This document shows positions 44,251-55,958 of a stretch of DNA of 64,000 nt, in pieces. Origin of the DNA: Tilletia caries. Lineage: Eukaryota > Basidiomycota > Exobasidiomycetes > Tilletiales > Tilletiaceae. The translations under genes were made by a program, and so were the position numbers. The number at the start of each line of letters is the position of its first letter. Position 1 is the first letter of the stretch. Below the pieces are notes generated by a model that made no database searches, was not told where the DNA came from, and saw only the letters and a list, made by a program, of their open reading frames with translations. The stretch is taken from NCBI GenBank assembly GCA_032718865.1, contig JALUTQ010000004.1:2232001-2296000 (forward strand), written 5' to 3'.

Positions 44251-44616
44251 GAAAGTCACCGCCTTCCGCGTTTTGCCGTCCTCCGCGCCAACCAGCGCTT
44301 CGACTGTGAGCCAAACGAGTGGTGGGCGAATTCCGCGCTTGACCAGCTCGACGAGATCCTCTGGTATCGTGTAGGATGCGCCTGGCCACGGCTCGATCAC
44401 AGCACTTGACTGATGAGGGTCAACCTCCCAGGAAGGAAGCCCGACCTTGTCTTTGTCTTTTTCCGCCTCCTTGTTTGCCAGCAGCCGCTCCATGAAAGCA
44501 TCCGTCATATTGCGGACTGCATCCGCCGCCGCCGTGGCCGCCACGGCTGCCACGTCTGCAACTACTGGAGCTGCTTGCAAATTACCTGCTGGAGCTTGTG
44601 CTGGAGCGTCAGCCAT
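44251..44616 (-). pseudogene. DIRS-like ORF, N-terminal part
   Basis: Begins at ATG 44616 (MADAPAQAPAGNLQAAPVV), an Ala-rich start followed by a helical region and VGLPSWEVDPHQSSAVIEPW. It is cut by element C within RKAVTF and continues at 41631. By position it corresponds to the gag-like first part of a DIRS element, although I recognise no specific domain. Confidence 0.5.
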
Positions 44617-44944
44617 GATGATAACGAGGTGTGTGTATACTTAGTGTGATGTTGAAGGTCTTGAATCCAGCGCGGAGTGAGCAAGTCGAGCGACTTGGTG
44701 GTAAGAGCCTAAGAGGTCTCGACGCATGCCTTCTCATCAGAAAATTTTCTTCTCGCTCTCCTTGCTCCCTCCACTTCCTCACAAGGCTCTGCGTTCCGCT
44801 TTCCGGGCAGAACTATCAATGACGCTAACGGCGGCCATAACCGACGGTGTTCAGGAGAAAAACACCCCTTAACTAAAATTAGGGGAATTGTTTGCGTGTT
44901 TGGTCTGAGCTTGTTCCAAATTTGGTGGTCTGTGGTCTGAATCT

Positions 44945-45528
44945 CAGTAGAAAAAACTGTGGAGGATTGGTGGAGAAATTGCCCAAATGGACCGTTTGTG
45001 GGGCTTTTGTGGAGCATCCGTGGAAAGCAAACCGCAACCCCTGCCAAAAGCTGATCTGCCACCTTTGCCACGTGAGCGTTGTCCAAAATTGCGTTGCGGT
45101 TGAGAATCTAGTCGCCGAGCATCGAAAACGATCACGTGGAGTTTTTTTCACCACCTTCAAAACAGTCACACACCAAAAGGGAGCATAACGATCCTCAATA
45201 AAAAGACGCAACAACGCCGTTTGAGGCAAAACTTACGCGAGAGAGGGCATGCTGATGAGGTTGAGTGACTGTGGATGGCTACAGGAGCGCGTGAGAGCGG
45301 GAGTGCAGAAGGGGAGGGGGCAAGGGGAAGGCGTGCGTGCTGGGCCTTGGGAGCACACACAGGCGCTTTCCACTCCTTTTTACTGTCGGGCAAAAAGCGC
45401 GCTCAACCATATTTAAAGAGTGAAGTTTGGTGGAGCTTTCGTGGAGAAAAAAGTTCATTTTGGAGGTTTCGTGGAGACTCCACCAAACCTCCACGAACCA
45501 ACCATCCACATTTTTTTCTACTGAGTCT
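44945..45528. mobile_element. GTGGAG-repeat inverted-repeat element
   Basis: Inverted termini CTCAGTAGAAAAAA near 44944 and TTTTTTCTACTGAG near 45527, flanked by TCTGAAT on both sides (a 7- or 8-bp duplication). Both ends carry repeated TTTCGTGGAG / GTGGAGG motifs. No convincing gene is inside. Confidence 0.55.
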
Positions 45529-45602
45529 GAATTTTCAGAAGTCTTGTTGCACTGCCTTTTGCGCGATGCAGTCAGTGAGTGACGTAGCTGTCCGTGGTGT
45601 CC

Positions 45603-45940
45603 GAGGCCGAGTGAAATTTGACAGAATGCCCCTCCTCAGTAAGAAATAGGCAGGGCCATACGCTGCTGAGACCCTCCTGACCCGCTGCTGGTACGCTGCT
45701 GACACGAGGCTCCAACAGAGTCTCCATCGCGGATGACCAGCGTCTCAGCAGCGGGTCGACACGCTGCTCATACGCCCTGCCCAATTATTGGACGTATCAG
45801 CAGCGTGTCGCCCTTCTGAGCCGCTGCCTCTAATTTCCTGACCCGCTGCTATCACGCTGCTCACACACGCTTGTCACACTGTTGTATGAGACAGCTGACA
45901 CGCTGCTATTCCACTGCCAATGCACTGCTGTTCCACTGCT
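45603..45940. repeat. GCTGCTGACACGCTGCT repeat (F6)
   Basis: Repeated ACGCTGCTGA / GCTGCTNACACGC units preceded by CAGTAAGAAATAGGC (45640 onward) and TTTGACAGAATGCCCCTCC. A reverse-oriented relative is at 57190-57530. Scattered units also occur at about 47315-47390. Confidence 0.55.
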
Positions 45941-47770
45941 ACGCTACATATCACTGGCCCACCGATGATCCGCCAGGTAGCGCCGGTCCTCGGCCCCCGC
46001 CCACTGCGACCCGCGCACGCAAGCTGTCCAAGAACGACGCATGTGAGCCCGGCGAGCTGCAGAGGAATAGAACAGGTCAGAAAGAGGTAGGAGCCATCAG
46101 CCAGGAGATACTCACATCGATTGCAATGAGCTGTGCGAGGTAGGCAGTGGTCAGTGTGGTCATCGAGAGCAAGTGAATACATTGATGCATGGGAGTACTC
46201 ACTGTTGCACCTATGACCTAGGACGCTGAGACTGGCTGTCGGCTAATATCAGAAGGAAACAGAGAGACAAACCGGCGCTTCAGCGGACCGCGGACGGTAT
46301 GCGAGCAAAGCAGAAGTGGCGGGAAGGGAGACAAACTTACGTTCTGAGTAGGTGCGTGTTGCGATAGCACAGCGGCGGCGGAAAGCTGGCGGGTAGTGGA
46401 GAGCAGATAAATCAGCATGGATACCGTGCGCATACAAGAGAGTGACAGGACTGAGGATACAGGAGAGAAGGCTCACGCACAGCATCGGACAATGGCGCCT
46501 GGACGCGGGTAGATTGCGGGGCTATTCCAGTGGGAAAGAAAACGCGATGGTATGATCAAAAATGCGTTGGCAGAGCAGGACATTGGACAACTCACACTGC
46601 GGTGTACGGCGCGTGGAGCTCGAGTGACACTGCGAGGAGGAAGAACAAAAGGAAGGGATGCTGTTGGAGCGTTGGAGAATGATGCAAGGAGTCAGCTCAT
46701 TGCTCGTTGCTCACCTGCTCTTCTGAGCATACTTATGCAGAAGTGAGTAAAGGCAGGAAGGGCATGCACAGACTGCAAGTGCGCGAGTGCGGAATGAGCG
46801 GGAAAGACCTTTGTAATCGTCAGAGAGCAGCAAAGGACAAAGAACATGGCTGTAGAGTTGCATACAGAGAGCCAGATGCATGCCGCAATCATCAGCGCAC
46901 AAGCAATGTCAGTAGGTGAGACTGTGAGAGTGAATGAGGAGAGCAAGGTAACTCATACCGCAAAGAGAAGAACACAAGTCAGACCGCGTCGGTACATCGA
47001 CACGCACTTGAAGGGGAAAACCATCAGGGGAAAGAGAGTTCGCGTGACATACCTTCGAAGTGCTGGACGCGAAGAGGTGAAGACTGACGAGTGCTGCTGA
47101 AAGAAGGAGTAGGGAAGAGGATCGTTGAGGTCTACTGACTACCACCCGCTCACGCTGAGCCTGGACCTCGACGCGGATTGGTCGAACGGCGATCGAAGGA
47201 TGAGAAGGTCAGAACGGCGCGAACGCGGAGGAGAGCTGAGAGCATGGGTCGATGGAACCTGGACGGTGGTGGTGGTAGGTGGTGGGATCATGCACGGAAG
47301 AGAGACGTAGATTTACACCCTGCTGCGCGCAAACGCGGGTCACCACGCTGCTCAGACGCTGGTAACACGCGCATACATGCTGCTCTTGCTACGAAGACAT
47401 CTACATTGCAGTCCCTACAAACAGCTGATAGGTCCACAGTCAATATGAGTCTGAGCTAATGGTTATGGGGTGTGAGGCTTGTGAGGGGTATGTGTCTGCA
47501 CGAAGCAAAAAGCCAGGAAGCTTGAAGCTTGGACTCTGCTGAGGGGGAGGCCTGCGGGCCTGAGAGGAGAGTCGAAAGGTGGAGAAGGGAGGTCTGAGAA
47601 GTAGGAGACTTGCGATTGGCGAGGATCCGAGAATGCGAGAATGCTCAGCATTTTGCTGGCTTGTTTGTGGCCAGGCAAATGGTCTGTAGGAGTGGGAATG
47701 AAGTCAGCATGAGGGGCCTGTGAGCGATTCACGGTTGGAATGCAATTATGCTACATACCGTGTCCGACCG
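45941..47770. other. Region without a clear gene, many splice-donor-like sites
   Basis: No frame longer than about 110 codons and no domain. On the minus strand, sequences like GTGAGT or GTAAG recur every 90-140 bp (complements at about 46110, 46197, 46335, 46470, 46588, 46711, 46950). That would fit a gene or RNA with many very short exons, but I could not build a coding path. Confidence 0.25.
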
Positions 47771-49992
47771 CTAACTGTCCACGTCGCCGTTTCGCGCCTT
47801 CTTGACGACTTTCGCGTCGAGCTCGATCTTGCCGTTCTTCCAGGCGGCCACCAGCTTGTCTTGAAGCTGGGATTTGAGTAGCTTCCGATCCTTCGTCATG
47901 TCCATACCCTTACTCTCCATCAGCTGGATGATAGCATTCTTCCCAATTGACTGAAAGCGCAGCGAGAAAATAGTCAGTGCTCGAGAGTCATTGAGAGTCT
48001 CTGAGGCCTGATGAACTCACACGAAGAGCCTCAGCCGTTACAATCCCTTTCTCTAGCTCCTTAGAGACGCGCCGACGCCCTCCCGCCGCATCCTTCACTC
48101 CAGCATCAGCAGTGCTCGCTCCCGCCGCCGCCGTTGTCGCTCCGGCAATGGTCGCACCGGCAGTGCTCTCTCCCGCCGTCCAAATAGCAGCCGTGCTCGT
48201 AGCAGTCGTGCTCGCTTCTGCCTTGCTTGCTCCCGTCTTGCTCGCAGCAGTAGTGCCCATTGTAGCAGTGACTTTGGGAGGCGCACTCGGGATCTTGAAG
48301 ATGTCGGTAATCTTGTCGCATATTCCCACGAGGTGAGTTCCGCTGATTGGGCCGTGCTTGAAGACTGCAGAGTTGGGGTCGGTGCTGGATTGTCGTGCTT
48401 GCTGCTCGATTTGTGCGGTCGACATCGTCCAAATGCGCATCATGGCAGCCAGAAGGCGGCAAGCGTTGCGAACGGTGCCGATATCTGTGAGGGTGCGGAG
48501 TTCCTTGCGATAACCAAAGTTCCCAATGGCATTGTGGCCAAAGCTCGGCCCGTGGTTGTCTTCGTTCTCCGGGTCTTCTTGAAGCGTCTCCAACTCCACC
48601 AGCCACTGCAAGAACGCCTCCTTCCTTGTACCATCCGCGTCCGATCCAAAGTTCACCGCGTCCTGGAGAACGTTGAGCGCGTCGCCAATCTGGGCGTGAT
48701 AGGGGAAGCTTTGGGGGCGGAGGGCGAGTGCATCCTGCAAAGCGACCATGGTCGGCTTTGGTAGCTTGTGCACGTCTTGTTTGGCTGCTTGCTGTTGAGC
48801 ATGCGACGTCGTGGGAGGTCTGGCGAAGACGGCCTTGGGACGAGACGCTGAGGACGATGATGCTGTAGATGGAAGAAGTTGATTAATGATTAGTGCGCAT
48901 ACATGCGTACCGGATCGACAAACTTACCCTTGCTTCCGGCCGAGTCTTGTCCCCTGATCGTATTCCAGCGGAAGGAGGAGTCACACCGGCTGTAGAGCAT
49001 AGACAGAGTAAAGGATTAGTGAACTTGAAATGTAGCATGCATGTAGTGACCAGTGTCTCACATTTTGCCAGCGCGTTGAGCCTTTCAACCGGGCTCAGAG
49101 GCTTTGTCTTCTTCTTGGGGGGTTGGGCTTTCTTGTCCCCATCGGAGTCTGAGCTGAAGTCGCTATTAAGTGATGTAGAGAGCTGCGATCTCGAAGTGGT
49201 GGCCAGCGTCAAAGCCGAAGTTGAAGCCCGTGAAGACTCCTTGTCAGACTTCGTGGAGCGGCGAGCTCCAGCCGTCTTTGGAGCAGAACGAATACGCTTT
49301 CGAAGTCCTTCGTTTTTTGCCTTCAAATGCGCCTCGATAAAAAGGAAGGCCTTGAAGTGATGGTCGCAGTAGCTCAGCTCCGGGCACTGGCCCTCCAACT
49401 TCTTCGCGATCCTCACGAGCAGTTCCAGAGATGCCGATTTGAGTCGTCGGAAGGTGCGATCCTGGGGCGCGATGGGGGGATCGAAGTCGTGTTCGTCGAT
49501 AGCCGCACATGCAAGACGTGTAACAGTTTCGATCGTCGCGATACGTTCTGAGCCCAACTCGTTTCCCGTCTGGTCGCGCATGACGTCGTCCTTGGAGTAC
49601 CGATCGTCCTTCTTCCTAAGCTTCGCCTTCTCCTTGGCAATCTCGCGCGTCCACACCATCGTCCGTGGATCCTGGGACCTTGCGGCGATGTATGCCGGTG
49701 TGTGGGTCGGGTCCGAGCTCGACGTCAAAGCGGAGCTCGCCGACACCGAGCTAACAGACGGAGTCATCGGGACTGGCTGGAACGGCGGATGAGGCGGAGC
49801 CTGGAACAGCTGAAGAGGCGGAGGAGGTACAAGCTGGGACGGCGGAGGAGGAAGAGGAGATGCTTGTGGAACGGCCGCGCTCTGCTGTTGAAGTTCGGCC
49901 ATTCGGGCCATTACGGCGGGGTGTGTCAGAAGCAGATCTGGGTCGATGCTGTCCAAGGCGGCCATCTGCTGCGAGTACTGCGGAGCGTTCAT
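47771..49992 (-). CDS. Unrecognised spliced gene beside the Plavaka transposase
   Basis: Probable exons (minus): about 49992-49062, 48989-48928, 48862-48021 and 47950-47771 (TAG). Most introns are 60-75 bp with GTGAGA, GTAAGT or GTGAGT donors and CAG acceptors; the phase of the join at 48862 is unresolved. The N-terminus is Pro/Gln-rich. A middle region (about residues 130-270) is helical, with LEGQCPELSYCDHHFKAFLF and a basic segment. A later helical domain has LQWLVELETLQEDPENEDN and TVRNACRLLAAMMRIW, then an Ala/Thr-rich tract. The last exon encodes SIGKNAIIQLMESKGMDM. No family is recognised. It runs in the same direction as the transposase 200 bp upstream, so it may be the element's second gene. 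Confidence 0.55.
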
Positions 49993-50188
49993 GCTGCTTG
50001 TGGAGTGGGGCTTGAAGTGATGATGACGATGATGGTCGTGGTGAATGTCTAGGTCGTGCTTGCTTGTCCGAACAACAATGCCCGCATGTACCCCGATGCC
50101 CGCATGTATCTTGCTCATGACATCCCCAATGAACCCTGACAGCAATGAACAAGCAGACAGCAGGCAACTGAAGCTATCATTGAGCATG

Positions 50189-53100
50189 TCAAAGCCATGA
50201 TAGCTTGCGAAGAACGTAGGTGAACCCGCTAAGCTCTAAGATCCCCACAGGTTGCAGAATCGCCGCTGCATGAATCAAGCAGAGTTCGCGACCGAAGCCG
50301 CTCCCACGAATGACGCCTTGACCCTCCCATACGTCCAGAAGCGGCCTCGCCAAAACGTACGCGCTGTCCGTCAGGAGCTCCGCTTCCTTTCCGTGATAGT
50401 CATCATCTCCTCCCAAGCACACGAAGTGGACCGCTTCCGCGTACATCACCGCTTCGCCCTCCATTGCCATGAAGCGGCAGGCAGACCGTATCGTGGCCGC
50501 AATCTCTGTGCGAGTTCCTCGGAGCATGTGGCCGGAGGGAAGGTCGAGTCGGCCCCGGATGACGATCTTCTGAGGAGCGCGTTCCAGCACCTCCTGGTCC
50601 ACAAGCGCTTGAATGCACTCATCTTGCTGTGTGCCTTCGTCCTCCGTCAGAGCTCGGTGTGCGCGCGTGAGTTTTACCGTCAGGCGGAATTGCTCCTCTC
50701 GCTCGCTGTCCAAGTGGTCTCCGAGCACCATGTCGAGGATCCGCAAATGCTCCCGCTGTAGGACGTTGTTCATGATGTTGACGAACACCGACTTGAACGA
50801 TCGAACTGACCTCTTGATCAGCCCCGCCTCCCGCTCGCACCGCGCCTGTGAACTGATGACGACGCTTCCGTGCCAATAGATGTAGTCGCAGACGTGCAGC
50901 AGGTAGTGGATGGAAATACTGTGGAGGCAAAGGAGTTCAGAGTCAGATATCGGACTGACGTGGCTCACTGACCGCACACTCACCTCGCACGGTCAACAAG
51001 AGCGGTATAGTCGCGAATGTAAAGCTCTTCCCAAAGCCTGGCGAAGGAGGCGAAGTGTCTTGCAAGCTCCACGCGCTGCTGTTCCGTGCAGCCGTTGATT
51101 GAGCTGGCGAGTCGCACACCCGCTTGAAGATGTTCCATCATCTTGATGACGTCTTCCGGCGCACCAATGGCGTGGAGGAACGGTGGAAGGTATAGGTATA
51201 GGACGAGCGACCATTCGAACATCTTGTAGTGTGACTTGGAAAACTCGGATGGGTCCCGGGGCAGGCCAGAAGCGAAGGAGCCAGGGAGATACTGACCGGA
51301 CTCTGCGAGCAGCCGAGCAAAGCGCGCTTGCTGTGCGTCCGAGAGGGAAAAGGGGTCTCCGGGCCGTGGATTTGTGAAGGCTTCCCACAGCTGAGAAGGG
51401 ATGTTCATGCCGAAAGATGGAAGATGTCGCTAGGGAAGAATGCTGGCATGACGAAGGCTGGAGAAGCAGCGAGCAGGGAACGTTTTGACAACCCTGTCAG
51501 TCGTCTTGTCTCGGCTAGCTCCTCGTCGGTCAGGCATCCAGCGAGTTCGGCAAGGGCATCCGCATACGATTGCTGGTCTCGGAGAGGGAGCGCAAGTGGA
51601 TCGTAGCTCTCTTGACGGTCGAGGTTGGTGGGAGGGTGGTCGTTGTGGCCCGTCGTCCGTAGAGGGAAGTATCCGGTAACTTGCCCTGGTTTGTAGCACG
51701 CCACCATGAGACAAACGCGGCATCCGGAGTAGCCAGAAGCTCCGGTCATATGGCTGATCTTCTGAGAGCCAGGTTGATCTGCCGCAGCGAAGACCAAATA
51801 CGCCTTCCACAAGAACCAATCTCGCTCCTTCCCGTCCCACAGCCAGTGGCCTCGTGCTGCTCTGGCGAATTCTTGAACAATGGGGCGGAGGAAGGAGTCG
51901 ACGTCGACCGGATTCTTGGGACCTGGAATCACAGAGGCGACGAACGTCTCGTTGCGGCGGAAGCGAGTCTTTACATTGGTGTTCAGGCAGGTGAGAAGAA
52001 TGATCCACCCGTTGGACTCCTTCCGCTCCACCATTTGAGCTCCGTCGACACTCAACATATACGCCTCGTCCCTAGCACCTTCGAACAGACCGAGCGTCTC
52101 CTTGAGCTCCCGCATCACTGCACCATCAGGAAAGTCCTGGAAGATGTGCCCATCGTCACCGTCCCTGAGTTCCTGACCAGACTTGTTCGCACGCTCGCCA
52201 AAGTCAGTTGACCCCAGTTCCGCCGCCCATTTTGCACGCGCCCGTGGGAGAATTGGAATTGTTGTGAACGTCTTCTTGGCCTTTCCGTTCGCGTGGTATC
52301 GCCGCGTCCTGCAAGGTACACCGTTCCGAGAAGCTGTGCACCGACGAAGATGGGAGTTGTTGCCGACGAAAGCCATGCACGAGTTTGGGCACATGTCCCA
52401 ACATTCTTCTTGAAGCTTCGTGATGCGCTTGATATAGTTGGCAGCCTTGTGTTTGGACATGATCTTGACGTTATCTGCTTGTCCCGCATCCTCGAGATTC
52501 TTGGCGAGCTCGTCGTAGGCGGCTACAGTGAGGTCCTGTCGGACGAACGTCCGCAAGTGCTTAACCGACGCCTTCTCGCTGGGATTGAGGTCGTCGAGGG
52601 AGATGAGCAGCTCTGCGGGTCGAGGGGGACGATTTGGCGGCGGACCCGGCCGGTATTCCCCGATGAGCTCGTCGAGCAGCTGCTGTCCGTGAACGGAACG
52701 AGGTGCTGGCTGACGATCGGCCTGATCATCTCGGGCAATCTCTGGATCGTGCGGTTCCTCGTCGTCGGGGTCCAGGCCGTTGCTGCCTTCCTCGCTACTG
52801 TCTTCGAACTCATCGTCGTCGCCGCCGCAGAATAGGGGCAGCTCATCCGCCACGAGCTCCTGGGGATTGCGAACGTCCGAACCTGACGACGACGATGAAG
52901 AAGAAGTCGATGGGCTGCTGGAAGGTGCAGGCGACGCCAAGTCGATCATGTCTGCCTGTACTTCCTCCTCAGAGTCATCGACGTCCATGCCGTGACCGAA
53001 CGGGTCGTCGAAGTTGAGCGGCGCCGGGTCGTACAGAACATCGTCAAGTCCGTCTGCTCCAGCGTGCGCTGCCGGTAAAGGCGCGTTTGGATTCTCGAGC

Positions 53101-53465
53101 TGCTGCGTAGAGCCTTGTGAATCTCGCCAGGAAAGGACCTTGTTGGACGCGTTCGTGCCTTGTGAAGCGGGCTCATGTTCATCGAGAGGTTCGTCATCGC
53201 TGTCGCCGGCGCTGCTGAGGGTGCTGTCGTCACTGTCCGAGGCGCAGATCGCAGTCTCGTTGAGGTCAATCGCTGACAATAGAAACTGAGAGGGAGGAAA
53301 GCTGTTCTGCTCCGCTGTGAGCTTGTCAGCGCGGTCTTCCGCTAGATGGGTTGCTCGACGCCGTATGGTGACCTTGCGGGGGGGACCTATGCCGAAGGTG
53401 CAGCGCTTGTAGCAGTAGCACAGAACCAGTCGATCGCGTCCGCGCTCGCTGCGGAGGGTGGACAT
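50189..53465 (-). pseudogene. Plavaka/CACTA (Tnp2-type) transposase
   Basis: DNA transposase of the CACTA superfamily, clade common in basidiomycetes. Starts near ATG 53465, with a CYCYKRC to RRRATH zinc-binding-like N-terminus, then a long acidic Ser-rich linker. The core has LSVDGAQMVERKESNGWI, TCLNTNVKTRFRRNET, VIPGPKNPVDVDSFL and HMTGASGYSGCRVC, as in Tnp2 transposases. The C-terminal part has SIHYLLHVCDYIYWHG and a REAGLIKRSVRSFKS region. A 59-bp intron (50919-50983; GTGAGT to CCACAG) joins in phase. A one-base frame change lies near 51413-51415 between DIFHL and MNIPSQLW (an AAA run on the plus strand). Terminal repeats were not found. Confidence 0.78.
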
Positions 53466-53603
53466 GTCTGTGAGGAGAGTGAAGAGCTGGTCAGGAGTGA
53501 GGACTGCACCTAAGCCCGGAAGTGGAACGTAGCGTAGGACGGACCCCACGGAGACAGACGACTGGCGGAGTAAAAGGTGAGGGCCGGAGGAGGGGCTACT
53601 CAC

Positions 53604-54500
53604 CCCGAATGATATGTATGCTCGTCTTCACAGCTTCTGGGCGTGCTTGTTAACCGGGGAATGGATGACTACGCTAAAGGCTATGTTACAAGCAGACATC
53701 GCAGACGGAGTGAAGCTGCATAATAGCTTTGTTACAAGGGTCAAGTAAGAAGGGAAGACCTGTGCAGGAACCAGGCACAGGAAGGCATAGTTCGCCCTTG
53801 TGAGAGCGCTATTGAGCCTGAGCCTGAGAGGGCGCATCCCCAGCATCCTCGTCGACCTCATCAGCCTGGTCCGAGATCTGGGCCAGAGTCAAATCGCGCG
53901 AGACAGGGGCGGCCGAGACACCGTCGTTCTTGATCTGGGCAACCATCACGTCGCGGCTCTCGGCGTGCGGGCCAGCATTGATGTTGGCCTCGGAATCCTC
54001 GAGGTTGACGAGGCGAGCCTCAGCAGGGAATCTGCTGGGCTGCGACAGCCTGGCCGGGAGTGCCGTTGGTGATCTGGGCGACGGTGGCGTCGCGAGCGTG
54101 CTGAAACTTGGTGGAAGCGGCGGAAGCTGGAGTGGCGGCCTTAGGTGCTGCTTGCGGTGCCTTGGGAGCCCCAGCGGGGACCTGGGGGCTGGAAGGGGCT
54201 TGAGCAGGAGCCTAGGCGAGAGCTGCAGCCTTAGCGGGAGCAGCGGGAGCCTTCTGCTGGCACGGAAGTTGGTAAGTGCGCGCGAGACGAAGGAGGCCAT
54301 GCTCTCGTCCTGTTTGTTCCGAGCGAGCACCTGAATGTCACGCTCGGCAATGGCCTGGATGGTCAAGTCGGCAGCGTCGACGTGGGTTCCACGCTGGGCG
54401 ACAGCCCGGATGGCTGAAACAGAAGCAGGCAACGAGGAAATGAAGAGGAAGGGGAAGTCTCTACCCGTGCCGCCGCCGCCGCCCGCTCCTCCCGCCTCCA
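53604..54500 (-). other. Low-complexity frames, not recognised
   Basis: The frame 53809-54501 (230 codons) includes ADLTIQAIAERDIQVLARN and QDESMASFVSRALTNF, then Pro/Leu-rich sequence that looks like an out-of-frame reading of an Ala/Pro/Lys repeat, and an acidic tail. A one-base shift may lie inside. No domain is recognised. Confidence 0.3.
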
Positions 54501-55259
54501 CAACTGATCCTTCGCCGCAGCCAGAACGACCTCATCGTCCTTCGTCCTCTCCTCCGAACGGTGCCGTCCCCGTCTACCAACACCGACTCGCCGAACCGGT
54601 CGACCGTGCCAGTCGAAGGAGCTCCGGCAGCTTGTTGGCCAGGGCGCGCTTGCAGGTCCTGTCGATGTGAGGGTGGAATGCAGGATGACACGGGCGAGCC
54701 GGAGGACTAGTGGCCCGCGCCTTGACGAATTTGGGCTTCACGAGCCGGAGGGGACGACTGGAGGAGGATGAGGATCATGTTCGGGGCCGTAGGGTCCGTG
54801 GTGTCATCATTAGCGCTGTCATCGGCCGCCCAGCCTCCGAACGAACGCGGTCGTAGGCTTCGAACCAGACCTCCTTTTGCGCTGCTCTGAATCCGAGGCC
54901 ATGGAAGGATGCAATTTGGCGAGCGCTCCGCGAGCAGAGTTGCAGAGTTGCGGACGTGCCGTCTCCAACCCTTGGCAACCCTTGCAGTCCGCAACGAGGG
55001 GGTCCCGCTGGGTGGTTGACCAAGGGAGGAGAGAGGGAGGGGGAGGTAAGTGGTCGAACCACAAGTCGAAGACGGGCCCGTCACAGTGACGATGGTGAGA
55101 AGGGCCTGGTCGACGCCGAGGCCCGTCCTCGTCGTCCTCGTCTTCGGGGTCGCGCGGGGCATGGACGATTTTATCCGTGAGGACTTGCTCGGTACCCTCG
55201 GCGAAGCTGTCGTCACCAAATGCTTGCTCGGTGCCTTCGGCGAAGCTTGGAGAGGACGA

Positions 55260-55700
55260 CGTTGGTGTGCACGGAGACCACGCATGGCGAACTCCTCGAC
55301 ATCGGCTTCAAGACGACGGCTGATCTCCTCCGTCTTGTTGAGGGTGCACAGGTTGAGGATGATGGGCGACATTCCCTTGTTGACGCGGTACATCTTGTTG
55401 GTTTCGGTCTCGACGTAGGTGACTTGGGTACGCTTGGTGGAAGGGTCGAAAGGCTGGAAGTCGACAACTCGGATACCGGCACGGGCCTCAGCAGGGCTGT
55501 TCAGGGTGCCGACAACACAGGAGTCAATGGCATCGGCGTTCTCCGTTCGGGATGCGTATGCAGAGAGCAGGACCGACTGTAGCGTTGGCCAGAAGGAGCA
55601 GGACGATACCGAGGAAGTCCGGCCAGTCAGGAGCACGTCCTCCACTATTGCTGAGTGCGATAGCCACTGATTCGAGGAAAAGACGACAACAGAACAGAAC
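55260..55700 (-). pseudogene. Plasma-membrane H+-ATPase (PMA1-like) fragment
   Basis: Two blocks of a type IIIA P-type ATPase. The upstream block is the first membrane hairpin (ESVAIALSNSGGRAPDWPDF, then LGIVLLLLANATVG, about 55690-55580). It is followed almost directly by part of the nucleotide-binding domain (AEARAGIRVVDFQPFDPSTK, NKMYRVNKGMSPIILNLC, ISRRLEADVEEFAMRGLRA, about 55510-55270). The actuator domain, the DKTGTLT phosphorylation site and all later membrane segments are missing. An internally deleted pseudogene. Unrelated in position to the intact ENA-type ATPase at the window end. Confidence 0.75.
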
Positions 55701-55857
55701 AGAAACGTTAGTCATTGCCGTCCTGAACTGTGCCAGCACGTCTGCGATGCTCACCAAGCGCGGCTGCCTCCATGACCCAGCAAAACGGGCTGTTGAGATG
55801 GGCCAGGAAGGCAAGGATGGGGTCTTGGGGCTCTCGAGGGCATTACAGAAAGAGGTT

Positions 55858-55958
55858 TGCCGACGGTGCTTCCGATCACCGTTTGTCGAGGTCGACGATG
55901 CTTCCGGGCACCGTTTGTCGCGGCCGACGGTGCTTCCGGGCACCGTTTGTCGCCCGGC
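55858..55958. repeat. Minisatellite, about 36-40-bp unit
   Basis: Three imperfect tandem copies of a unit containing GGTGCTTCCGGGCACCGTTTG and TCGNGGNCGAC. The GGTGCTTCCGGGCACC part is itself a near palindrome. It lies just upstream of the ATPase fragment. Confidence 0.65.

Noticed and set aside
50189..53603. KDZ (Kyakuja-Dileera-Zisupton) transposase with linked TET/JBP gene
   Set aside because: Motifs (VIPGPKNPVD, HMTGASGYSGCRVC) fit the Tnp2/Plavaka CACTA type, and no TET/JBP gene is adjacent.
54707..55645. Full 312-residue protein from this frame
   Set aside because: Only about 80 residues match a P-type ATPase; the rest of the frame is a shifted reading of the decayed gene.
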